In this document: piece by piece, positions 1 through 6,431 of the stretch | How positions within the stretch are numbered: the stretch's first letter is position 1 | How the letters are laid out: every line of letters starts with the position of its first letter | Assembly (NCBI GenBank): GCA_021815905.1 | Contig: JAKAZP010000153.1 | Coordinates: 1-6,472, forward strand | From: Pseudomonadota bacterium | GTDB taxonomy: Bacteria; Pseudomonadota; Gammaproteobacteria; Steroidobacterales; Steroidobacteraceae | Length of the DNA: 6,472 nucleotides | Reading direction: 5' to 3' | Position numbers and translations under genes: made by a program | The notes under the pieces: generated by a model | Seen by the model: only the letters and a program-made list of their open reading frames with translations | What the model was told of the DNA's origin: nothing | The model's database searches: none

Positions 1-60
1 AAAATTTTAAAATAAATATATTAAAAACAGTAACTTAAGAGCTATTCATTATAATTGACA
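1..60 (+). promoter_or_regulatory. AT-rich upstream region with a TATAAT box, possible promoter of the TAXI gene
   Basis: Only 9 of these 60 bases are G or C, against 45 of the next 60. The stretch opens with A- and T-tracts like an UP element and holds a perfect TATAAT at 50-55, which would start transcription near 62 and leave a leader of about 65 bases before the ATG at 127. No good -35 box lies at the right distance. A TTGACA at 55-60 overlaps the TATAAT and has no -10 partner 17 bases on. Because ATTATAAT (48-55) is palindromic, the minus strand also carries TATAAT. The promoter call is inference; the composition and the box are seen directly. Confidence 0.35.
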
Positions 61-126
61 TGAGTCACCGGACTGCGCGCGCCGACGAGGGGCGGGCCGC
101 CCGGCGATGGTAGACTCCGTCGCCAC

Positions 127-1536
127 ATGAATGGCAAGCGCGAGGCCGATTCGAGCAAGCCGCACGGCGGAGCGCGAGTGCACCTGCCGCTGAAGATCAC
201 CACCATTTCCTGGTGGGACCTCGCGCACACCCTCGGGCCGATCCTCATCGTGAGTGCGGCCGCCATCTGGCTGGCGCTGCACTTCGTGAGTCCCGCTCCG
301 CCGCGATCGCTCACCATGAGCGGGGGGCCTTCCGGCAGCACCTTCGAGACCGTGGCCGAGCGCTACCGCGCCATCCTCGCGCGCAACGGCATCAAGCTCA
401 GGATTCTCCCCTCGGCGGGCTCGCAGCAGAACCTCGAGCGGCTCGCGACTCCCGGATCACATGTCGACATCGCCCTCGTGCAGGCGGGGCTCACCGATGC
501 GACACCGCACGGCGACACCGCCGATCTGGTGTCCCTCGGCAGCATGTTCTTCCAGCCGCTCGCCGTGTTCTATCGCAGCCGGCGCCCGCTCGTGCGGCTG
601 TCGCAGCTGCGCGGTGAGCGGGTTGCCATCGGCAGTCCCGGAAGCGGCACCCGGTTGCTGTCGCTTGCGCTGCTTGCCGCCAACGGCATCGTGCCGGGCG
701 GCAAGACCCTGCTCGTGCCGCTCGAAGGGGAGGCGGCGCGCGAGGCGCTGATGTGGAACCGCGTGGATGCGATTTTTCTCACTGGTGATTCGTCACCGCC
801 GAAGGTGATCCGCTCCATGCTGCACGCTCCCGGCATCCGGCTGTTCGACTTCGACCAGGCGGCCGCCTACGTGCGGCGTTTCCCGTTCCTGCACGAGCTC
901 ACCCTCCCGGCGGGCGCCTTCGATCTCGGCGAGAACCTGCCGCCGCGCCCGATTCACATGCTTGCCCCGGCGGTCGAGCTCATCGCGCACTCGAGCCTGA
1001 ATCCGGCGCTTTGCGACCTGCTGATCGAGGCGGCGCAGGAGGTGCACGGACGGCCCAACCTGCTGCAGAGCGCCCACGAGTTTCCCAATCCGACGAGCGA
1101 CACTTTCCCGATGGACCCGGAGGCCTTGCGCTATTACAGGTCAGGCGACAGGAGCTTCACCTATCGCTACCTGCCGTTCTGGCTCGCGAGCCTCGTCGAT
1201 CGCATCGCGGTGCTGCTGCTGCCGATCATCGTCGTTCTGATCCCGGGGCTGCGCTATCTGCCGCAGCTTTACCGCTGGCGCGTCGATGCCCGCATTCATC
1301 GCCGCTATGGCGAGCTCATGGCGCTCGAGCGGCAGTCGCTCGCGCCGCTGCCGCCCGAGGCGCGCGCGCATCTGCTCGAGCGCCTCGAGGAGATCGAGCG
1401 GGGCGTGATCCTGAAGAAGATACCCGGCTCGCACGCCGAGCAGCTCTATCAGCTGCGCGAGCACATCGGGTTCGTGCGGCGCAATCTCGCCCGGCATCCG
1501 GCGACCGAAGGCGAGTTGGACGAGCGGCCCGGCTGA
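127..1536 (+). CDS. TAXI family TRAP transporter solute-binding protein, membrane-anchored
   Basis: This 469-residue protein resembles the TAXI-type substrate-binding subunits of TRAP transporters, which capture small acids outside the inner membrane for a TRAP permease. A hydrophobic segment (about residues 36-54) follows the WWDLAHTLGP motif. The binding domain follows (about 62-330), with the typical SGGPSGSTF start, an LPSAGSQQNLERL segment, and VAIGSPGSGT (166-175). A second membrane helix (about 351-373) leads to a charged, helical tail of about 95 residues, probably cytoplasmic. Ordinary soluble family members are roughly 320 residues, so this is the long, tethered type. No TRAP permease gene is in the window, and the ligand is unknown. 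The ATG at 127 has no clear Shine-Dalgarno, and an in-frame TGA at 61-63 bars a much longer form. A GTG at 178 with GGAG at 169-172, five bases upstream, is a credible alternative start and would remove 17 residues but no domain. The gene converges on the polyketide operon and is probably unrelated to it. Confidence 0.9.
   Translation: MNGKREADSSKPHGGARVHLPLKITTISWWDLAHTLGPILIVSAAAIWLALHFVSPAPPRSLTMSGGPSGSTFETVAERYRAILARNGIKLRILPSAGSQQNLERLATPGSHVDIALVQAGLTDATPHGDTADLVSLGSMFFQPLAVFYRSRRPLVRLSQLRGERVAIGSPGSGTRLLSLALLAANGIVPGGKTLLVPLEGEAAREALMWNRVDAIFLTGDSSPPKVIRSMLHAPGIRLFDFDQAAAYVRRFPFLHELTLPAGAFDLGENLPPRPIHMLAPAVELIAHSSLNPALCDLLIEAAQEVHGRPNLLQSAHEFPNPTSDTFPMDPEALRYYRSGDRSFTYRYLPFWLASLVDRIAVLLLPIIVVLIPGLRYLPQLYRWRVDARIHRRYGELMALERQSLAPLPPEARAHLLERLEEIERGVILKKIPGSHAEQLYQLREHIGFVRRNLARHPATEGELDERPG
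169..180 (+). promoter_or_regulatory. Alternative ribosome binding site and GTG start for the TAXI gene
   Basis: GGAG at 169-172 sits five bases before an in-frame GTG at 178-180, whereas nothing like a Shine-Dalgarno precedes the ATG at 127. Starting here would give a protein of about 452 residues beginning just before the first membrane helix. The 17 residues that would be lost are polar and low in complexity. This may be the true start. Confidence 0.35.
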
Positions 1537-1538
1537 GA

Positions 1539-1566
1539 CGCGCGCCAGGGCTTTTCACTGCGCGCG
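1539..1566. terminator. GC-only stem-loop between the convergent genes, weak terminator candidate
   Basis: A perfect 7-base-pair stem (CGCGCGC at 1539-1545 with GCGCGCG at 1560-1566) encloses a 14-base loop and spans both the intergenic gap and the stop codon of the ketosynthase gene. It is placed where a shared terminator for the two convergent genes would be. No T-tract follows on either strand, and CG-alternating stems arise easily by chance in such DNA, so support is weak. Confidence 0.2.
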
Positions 1567-2787
1567 GGCGGCGATCAGCACCGCGTTGGTGCCGCCGAAG
1601 GCGAACGAGCTCGACATGACCGTGCGTGTCGAGTCGCTCCGGCGCGCCGCATTCGCCACGTAATCGAGATCGCAGTCGCTCGCGGGCTCCCTGAGATGCA
1701 TGGTCGGCAGCAGCACGCCCTCCTCGAGGGCGAGCAGGGCGAGGGCGAGCTCGAGCGCGCCGCTCGCGCCGAGCAGATGCCCGTGCATCGCCTTCGTGGC
1801 GCTCACCGGGATGCGTCGGGCGCGCGCGCCGAACACGTCCTTGATGGCCGCGGTCTCCACCGAGTCGTTGGCCTGCGTTCCGGTCCCGTGCGCGTTGATG
1901 CTGTCGATCGATTCGGGCGGGAGATCCGCCGAGCGCAGCGCGGCGCGCATGGCCGCGGCCTGTCCCGCCACGGTCGGTCGCGTGACATGGCTCGCGTCCG
2001 TCGAGAGGCCGTAGCCGATGAGCTCCCCGAAGATCCGCGCACCGCGCCCGAGAGCCCGGCTCCAGTCCTCGAGCACGAAGATGGCCGACCCCTCCCCGAG
2101 CACCAGTCCGGTGCGGTTGGCCGAGAACGGCTTGCAGGAGGCGGAGGGGTCCGCCGGATCCTCGCTCGCCAGCGTGCGCAGCGCCTCCCACGCCTTCATG
2201 GCGCCGAAGGAAAGGGGCGCCTCCGAGCCCCCGCTGATCGCCGCATCGAGCTCTCCGCTTCTCACTCTCCTCCACGCCTCCCCGATCGCGACCGCGGAGG
2301 AGGAGCAGGCGGTCGAGTAAGTCAGGTTGGGGCCGCCGACGTCGTGCTCGATTCCGATCCAGGCCGCGGGCGCGTTGGTCATGCCCGTCAGGATGGCGAA
2401 GGGCTTCAGGCGCTCGGACTGTTCTCCGTAGAGCGCGAGATATCCCTCGTCGGTCGTGAGGGCGCCCCCCATGCCCGTGCCGATGAAGATCCCGGCGCGC
2501 TCGCGGTCCTGCGACGCCAGGTCGAGTCCGGCGGCCGCGATCGCGTGCCGCGCGGCGATCACCGCGAGCTGGCTCACCCGGTCCAGCATCCGAAGGCGCG
2601 GCGGGGTGAAGTGCTCCTCGGCGTTGAAGCGTACGCAGGCCGCGAGCGGCGCGGCGAGCCGGTGCGACCAGGGCGTCGCGAGACGGCCGATGGCGGAGCG
2701 TCCCGCGGTGGCGTTGCCGAGCGCCTCCGGACCGCTGTTCCCCAGGGGCGAGAGAAGACCGATGCCGGTGACGGCAACCCGCCTCAT
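1555..2787 (-). CDS. Beta-ketoacyl-ACP synthase, FabF-like (condensing enzyme of the type III PKS operon)
   Basis: The 410-residue protein has the full thiolase-fold ketosynthase pattern and the normal length for FabF-type enzymes. It begins MRRVAVTGIGLLSPLG. The nucleophile is Cys161 in STACSSSA. The two histidines are His300 in NAHGTGT and His337 in SATKAMHGHLLGASGA, with the usual lysine at 332, and FGGTN lies at 397-401. All catalytic residues are present, so it should be an active decarboxylating condensing enzyme that extends an acyl-ACP with malonyl-ACP, not a chain-length-factor relative. The start overlaps the ACP stop by four bases (ATGA); its Shine-Dalgarno is weak, which fits coupled translation. 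It is the last gene of the operon. A housekeeping fabF would normally sit with fabG or fabD, and neither is here, so I infer a specialised role in making or lengthening the starter acyl chain for the type III PKS. NodE-like or other secondary-metabolite ketosynthases are alternatives for the subfamily. Confidence 0.9.
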   Translation of the reverse strand: MRRVAVTGIGLLSPLGNSGPEALGNATAGRSAIGRLATPWSHRLAAPLAACVRFNAEEHFTPPRLRMLDRVSQLAVIAARHAIAAAGLDLASQDRERAGIFIGTGMGGALTTDEGYLALYGEQSERLKPFAILTGMTNAPAAWIGIEHDVGGPNLTYSTACSSSAVAIGEAWRRVRSGELDAAISGGSEAPLSFGAMKAWEALRTLASEDPADPSASCKPFSANRTGLVLGEGSAIFVLEDWSRALGRGARIFGELIGYGLSTDASHVTRPTVAGQAAAMRAALRSADLPPESIDSINAHGTGTQANDSVETAAIKDVFGARARRIPVSATKAMHGHLLGASGALELALALLALEEGVLLPTMHLREPASDCDLDYVANAARRSDSTRTVMSSSFAFGGTNAVLIAARAQ

Positions 2788-3089
2788 GAGCTGCGATCCG
2801 TGGAGGCGCTGGATGCCGCGACGGCGCCGCCGGCCGGTTCGCGCTTCGGGCCGCGCGCCTGCGCCGCGACCAGCCCGTCGATGTATCCGGCCGCCTCGCC
2901 CAGGGTGCCGAAGGAGACGCCCTCGGACGGCAGATGCACGCCGAATTCCTCCTCGATGAAGAACAGCATCTCGACCATGCCGAGCGAGTCGATGCCGAGA
3001 GACCCGAGCGGTTGATCGGGCGAGAGCCGCGCGGGGTCGATCTTGTAGCGCTGGACGAGGAGTTTTTTGAGTCGCTCGATGGTCGTCAT
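2784..3089 (-). CDS. Acyl carrier protein with a C-terminal extension
   Basis: This small acidic protein of 101 residues carries the phosphopantetheine attachment motif GIDSLGM, with Ser35 as the modified serine. It is followed by the helix II segment MVEMLFFIEEEFGVHLP typical of type II acyl carrier proteins. The ACP fold ends near residue 77. The last 24 or so residues are rich in Ala, Ser, Gly and Pro and look disordered; most ACPs are only about 75-85 residues. A Shine-Dalgarno AGGA (3098-3101) lies eight bases before the ATG. The start overlaps the flavoprotein stop, and the stop overlaps the ketosynthase start, each by four bases. Its pairing with a ketosynthase suggests it holds the acyl chain that the ketosynthase extends and the type III PKS receives. 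That role is inferred; the ACP identity is clear. Confidence 0.93.
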   Translation of the reverse strand: MTTIERLKKLLVQRYKIDPARLSPDQPLGSLGIDSLGMVEMLFFIEEEFGVHLPSEGVSFGTLGEAAGYIDGLVAAQARGPKREPAGGAVAASSASTDRSS

Positions 3090-4396
3090 GAGTGGGGTCC
3101 TGAGAGGGCGCGGGGAAGGGCACCGACGGAGGCAGGGCTCACGGGGCCGCCGCGCGCCGCGGGCCAGGGCGCCGCGCAAGCCTCGGGGCTCACCGCGGAG
3201 CGAGTCTTGCCGCTCAGACTCGCTCCGAGCGTGAGAAGCGCCGGCGCCCGGCGCAACAGCGCAACGAGCGGACTCGACAGGCCCGGGCGCATGGCCGCGT
3301 GCGCGAAGCCCGCGGCGAGGTGCAGCCGGGCGCCGAAGTGTGCGCGCCAGCGGGCGCGATATCGTGCCTGCAGAGCGCGTTGCCGGTCCTCGGCGCCGGG
3401 GCCCGTGCGCAGCGCATCGCCTGACTCGACGAGCAGCCGGCACAGCAGCCAGGCCGATTGCAGCGCCATGCTGATGCCCTCGCCGATGATCGGGTGCGCC
3501 TCCCCCGCGGCGTTGCCGATGAGGAAAGCGTGCGTGGGCGCGCGCCTCAGGCGGACCGCGGGCCGCACCGGACCGGCGGCGAGCCAGGGACCGAGCCGGA
3601 CCGCAGCGCGCAGCGCGTCCGCCACGCCCTGACACTCGAGTCGAAGATAACGCTCGACCGCCTCTCCCGCACTCGCCCCGCGCGATTGCATCCGGCAGCG
3701 CGCGAGCGTCTCCCGGCGGATGCAACAGGCGAGGGTGGTGCGATCACCCGAGTCGACCATGCCGCCGTAGCCGCCGGGGAAGGACAGCACCGGCAGCACG
3801 CCCCGGGGCACGTGCGCGTTGCCGAAGCTCGCCTTGAAGGCCAACAGCTCGCCGGCCCGGCGCGCGGGCCGCCGGCCCTCGAGGCCGAGCGGGGGCGTCT
3901 CCCACGAGCCGTACGCGCCGATGAGCAGCGGCGCGCTGAGCGTGAGTGGCGTGTCCCGGCCCCCCACCTCGACTTCGCACGAGAGCTTCCCGGGTCGTCC
4001 GTGGATCGCATGCGCGCGGCAGGGTTGGAGCACGCGGACTCCCGCGGCGCGAGCGCAGTCGAGCAGCAGCGAGTCGAGATGCTCGCGCCCCATGGCCCGT
4101 CCCCAGGGCTCCCCGGCGCCGGGACGGGAGGGGAGCGGGGCGGCGATGCGGTCCGGCCCGCGCCAGATCGCGACGCTTCGAAGCTCCGGTCCCGCGAAGC
4201 CGCGCCACGCTCCGGCATCGAGCGCGTCGAGCAGCGGCAGGTTGCTCGCCGCGACGCACTCGCCGCAGACTTTGCGCCGCGGAAACCGCTTCGCCTCGAG
4301 CAGGGCCACGCTCCAGCCCGCACGCGCCAGCAGCGCGGCGGCGGTCGCGCCCGCCGGTCCGCCGCCGATCACGATCGCCTCGAACTCGCGCTCCAT
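3086..4396 (-). CDS. FAD-dependent oxidoreductase (geranylgeranyl reductase / PHBH-like monooxygenase superfamily)
   Basis: The 436-residue flavoprotein opens with a Rossmann dinucleotide fold: IVIGGGPAGATAAALLA (8-24), then the acidic end of beta-2 at LLEAKRFPRRKVCGECV (32-48). The KVCGE element resembles the KxCGE/G region of geranylgeranyl reductase-like enzymes. GREHLDSLLLDCARAAGV (103-120) is the usual second conserved block. The later FAD-binding motif is GNAAGEAHPIIGEGISMAL (294-312), with GN where many relatives have GD. The usual GADG block reads LIGAYGSWE (158-166), so the aspartate is a tyrosine here. After about residue 400 the chain is low-complexity. In known type III PKS clusters (for example SrsC in Streptomyces) a flavoprotein hydroxylates the resorcinol product, and that is the likeliest job here. 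A reductase acting on a double bond of the acyl chain cannot be excluded. Its ATG shares one base with the methyltransferase stop (TGATG). Confidence 0.85.
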   Translation of the reverse strand: MEREFEAIVIGGGPAGATAAALLARAGWSVALLEAKRFPRRKVCGECVAASNLPLLDALDAGAWRGFAGPELRSVAIWRGPDRIAAPLPSRPGAGEPWGRAMGREHLDSLLLDCARAAGVRVLQPCRAHAIHGRPGKLSCEVEVGGRDTPLTLSAPLLIGAYGSWETPPLGLEGRRPARRAGELLAFKASFGNAHVPRGVLPVLSFPGGYGGMVDSGDRTTLACCIRRETLARCRMQSRGASAGEAVERYLRLECQGVADALRAAVRLGPWLAAGPVRPAVRLRRAPTHAFLIGNAAGEAHPIIGEGISMALQSAWLLCRLLVESGDALRTGPGAEDRQRALQARYRARWRAHFGARLHLAAGFAHAAMRPGLSSPLVALLRRAPALLTLGASLSGKTRSAVSPEACAAPWPAARGGPVSPASVGALPRALSGPHS

Positions 4397-5130
4397 CACG
4401 GCCCCCGCAGGCGGGTGGCGCGAAACAGGTGGCTGAAAAGCCCCGCGCGGTGCTCCTCGCACCGCCAGGATTCTCCGACCGGCCAGAGCACGGAAAGCTC
4501 GCGCTCGCGGAATCCGGCACGCACGCTCAGCACGCCGTCGTGACGCGTGACGTCGTTCACCACGAGCGCGCCGAGCAGGTGAGCCCCCGCGAGCGCCGTC
4601 GCGCCACGCCGCGGCTCGAGCGCGACGAACGCATCGCAGCGCATCGCCACCGCCGCCAGCAACTCTCCCAGGCGCCCGTCGTCGAAGTGATGCAGAAACA
4701 GGTTCGCGAGAACGACATTCCATCGCGGCGGCACATGAGCGGGGAGCGGGGCTCGCGCCCACTCGAGTGCGTCCACGGTCAGACAGCGCACCGGCCAGCC
4801 CAGGCGGGCAAAAGCGCTATCCGTGGCCGGCGAGAGCAGCCGCTGACGGTCGAGCAGGGTGAGCTGCACCCCAGGCCAGGACGCGGCGAGCCGCGACGCC
4901 ACGGCCAGCGTCAGCGCACCGTCCCCGGCCCCGAGCTCGAGCAGGCGGGGAGGGCCGCGCGACGGTGCCACGCGCGTCAGCGCGCGATGGAGCGCGCGTG
5001 CAAGGATGCCGGGTGCTCCCATGAAGCGATTGACGCGCGCGAGATCGCGCCGCGAGCGCACGGCGCGCGGATCGTTCGGCTCGAGCTCATCGAGGATCTC
5101 TCGCGGCAGGCTCTGGGGTCGGGTCGGCAT
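4396..5130 (-). CDS. Class I SAM-dependent methyltransferase (type III PKS tailoring)
   Basis: This 244-residue protein has the class I methyltransferase motifs in order. Motif I is LLELGAGDG (63-71), the SAM-ribose-binding acid is in TLLDRQ (91-96), the DALEW block is at 120-124, and motif IV/V is NVVLANLFLHHFDDG (138-152) with ALEPRRG (170-176) after it. An N-terminal helical lid contains DLARVNRFMG (29-38). The ATG at 5130 has GGAG (5137-5140) six bases upstream and is 19 bases after the polyketide synthase stop, so the two are clearly co-transcribed. Streptomyces SrsB and Bacillus BpsB are methyltransferases encoded beside type III PKS genes that methylate alkylresorcinols or alkylpyrones. 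By that analogy this enzyme probably O- or C-methylates the cyclised product. The exact position methylated cannot be read from sequence. Confidence 0.85.
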   Translation of the reverse strand: MPTRPQSLPREILDELEPNDPRAVRSRRDLARVNRFMGAPGILARALHRALTRVAPSRGPPRLLELGAGDGALTLAVASRLAASWPGVQLTLLDRQRLLSPATDSAFARLGWPVRCLTVDALEWARAPLPAHVPPRWNVVLANLFLHHFDDGRLGELLAAVAMRCDAFVALEPRRGATALAGAHLLGALVVNDVTRHDGVLSVRAGFRERELSVLWPVGESWRCEEHRAGLFSHLFRATRLRGP

Positions 5131-5149
5131 GGGTGGCTCCGCGGGGCCT

Positions 5150-6211
5150 TCAGTCGACCTCGAGCAGTGCGGCGTGACAGCTGAAGCCGGCTCCGAAGGA
5201 GCCGAGCCACCACCAGCCCCCCGGTGCCGCGTCGGCGAGCGCCGCGCGCAGCACGAAGTAGACGAACGCGCTCGAAAGATTGCCGTACTCGCGCAGCACC
5301 GCGGCGCTGTAGCGCAACGCGCCGGGGTCGAGCCGGAGCCGCTCCTCGAGCGCGCGCAGCACGTCGCGACCGCCGGCATGCATGATCCAGGCGCTGATGT
5401 CGCCGCGCTCGAGTCCCGTCCGGGCGAGCAGCGCGGCGAGCACTCGCTCGGCGTGCTCGGCCGCGAGCGCCGGGACGGCCCGAGTCAGGACGTTGCGCAG
5501 CATTCCTCCCCGGTGCTCGAATCTGAGCGCCTCGCGAGCGCGCGGCTCGAGCAGCGACTCGCAGCCGCGCCAGGCGATGCGGCGGCGGCGCTCGTCCGGG
5601 GGCTGCGCCGACAGCACCGCGGCGCCCGCGCCGTCGCCGAACAGGCAGGCGCTCACCATCACGCCGATGTCATCATCGAGATACATCGCCGCGCTCGAGA
5701 CCTCGACGCAGATCGAGAGCACATGACGGCACGCGCCCGAGCCGAGCAGCGCCTGGGCGAGGCGCATGTTGGGCAGCGCCGCGGCGCAGCCCTGGCCGAC
5801 GAGATCGAACGCGGGCGTGTCGGGGGCGAGCCCGAGCCGCTCGATCAGGTAGCTGGTCAGGCCCGGGCAGAGGTACCCGGTGCAGGTGCTGACGACGACG
5901 GCATCGATCTCGCGCGCCGTGAGCGCCGCGTCATCGAGCGCGCCCGCCCCGGCGCGGGCGGCGAGGCTCGGCGCATGCGCGAGAAAGCGCCCGTGGAGCG
6001 TGTCGGGGTCGATCCGGAACACCTCGGACAGGGACTCGAGCGCGAGCCATCGCGCCTCCATGCCGTTGTCCCCCAACAGTACCGCCCGCGCCACCGCCCG
6101 GGTGCGCACATCGAGCCGCTCGAACCATTCGGACCGCCGGAAGGCCTCCCAGCATTCGAGCTTGGTATAGCGGGTGGCGGGGGTCGCGGTGGCGAGGCCG
6201 GTGAAGTACAT
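5150..6211 (-). CDS. Type III polyketide synthase (chalcone/stilbene synthase family)
   Basis: The protein has 353 residues, the usual length for bacterial chalcone-synthase-like enzymes, and carries the complete Cys-His-Asn triad. Cys142 lies in LVGQGCAAALPNMRLA, His278 in AWIMHAGGRDVL, and Asn311 in LREYGNLSSAFVYFVL. STCTGYLCPGL (109-119), ACLFGDGAGAAVL (188-200) and the C-terminal GSFGAGFSCHAALLEV also match the family. Type III PKSs are cytosolic homodimers that take an acyl starter from CoA or ACP, add malonyl units iteratively and cyclise the product to a resorcinol, pyrone or phloroglucinol. The motifs do not fix starter, chain length or ring type. As first gene of the operon it probably lies nearest the promoter. 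The ATG at 6211 has AGGGGA about ten bases upstream. With an ACP and a ketosynthase in the same operon, a fatty-acyl starter and a long-chain phenolic or pyrone lipid are the best guess. Confidence 0.93.
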   Translation of the reverse strand: MYFTGLATATPATRYTKLECWEAFRRSEWFERLDVRTRAVARAVLLGDNGMEARWLALESLSEVFRIDPDTLHGRFLAHAPSLAARAGAGALDDAALTAREIDAVVVSTCTGYLCPGLTSYLIERLGLAPDTPAFDLVGQGCAAALPNMRLAQALLGSGACRHVLSICVEVSSAAMYLDDDIGVMVSACLFGDGAGAAVLSAQPPDERRRRIAWRGCESLLEPRAREALRFEHRGGMLRNVLTRAVPALAAEHAERVLAALLARTGLERGDISAWIMHAGGRDVLRALEERLRLDPGALRYSAAVLREYGNLSSAFVYFVLRAALADAAPGGWWWLGSFGAGFSCHAALLEVD

Positions 6212-6431
6212 GCTTGCAGTATCCCCTTTGCGGTGGCCCGACGACCCGGCAATTAGCGTGCGCCGCCTGCCGCCGCGCCGGCAAGCCAGAGCGCAACCGT
6301 GCGCAGAGGGCGCATGGGCGCACCGCCTGGCCCCTGATGGCGTGATGCCGTCGCGGGCCCGGCGGCCATGGGATGTGCGCCGGAGGGTTCCAAAGGCCCC
6401 GAAAACGGCCAGTAGCGACCAGGGAGGTGGA
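6212..6431. promoter_or_regulatory. Probable divergent promoter region upstream of the type III PKS operon
   Basis: No convincing gene lies in these 220 GC-rich bases, which separate the minus-strand operon from a possible plus-strand gene. The operon promoter should be here, since nothing else precedes the type III PKS. The minus strand has a Shine-Dalgarno-like AGGGGA around 6221-6226 and a weak TAATT-type element around 6251-6256, but no paired -35/-10 boxes that I would call. GGCGTGATGCC (about 6339-6349) is a near-palindrome that could be chance. The call rests on position only. Confidence 0.35.

Noticed and set aside
55..60. Perfect TTGACA on the plus strand as a -35 box.
   Set aside because: The sequence 16-18 bases downstream is GC-only, with no -10 element. 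The nearest candidate, TAGACT at 111-116, is about 50 bases away.
1696..3015. Long plus-strand open frame opposite the ketosynthase and ACP genes.
   Set aside because: The translation is Arg/Gly/Ala-rich with no recognisable motif, while the opposite strand carries complete catalytic motifs of two known families. It is a GC-bias shadow, as is the long plus-strand frame at 4859-6256.
1300..6200. Frequent CTCGAG and GCTCGAGC words across the window, as a possible repeat or uptake signal.
   Set aside because: They fall inside coding frames as Leu-Glu, Ser-Ser or Ala-Arg codon pairs, with no fixed spacing or flanking conservation. Codon bias explains them.
6395..6410. GGCC...GGCC arms as a hairpin or operator ahead of the divergent start.
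   Set aside because: Only four pairs match and GGCC is self-complementary, so it is expected by chance in this composition.
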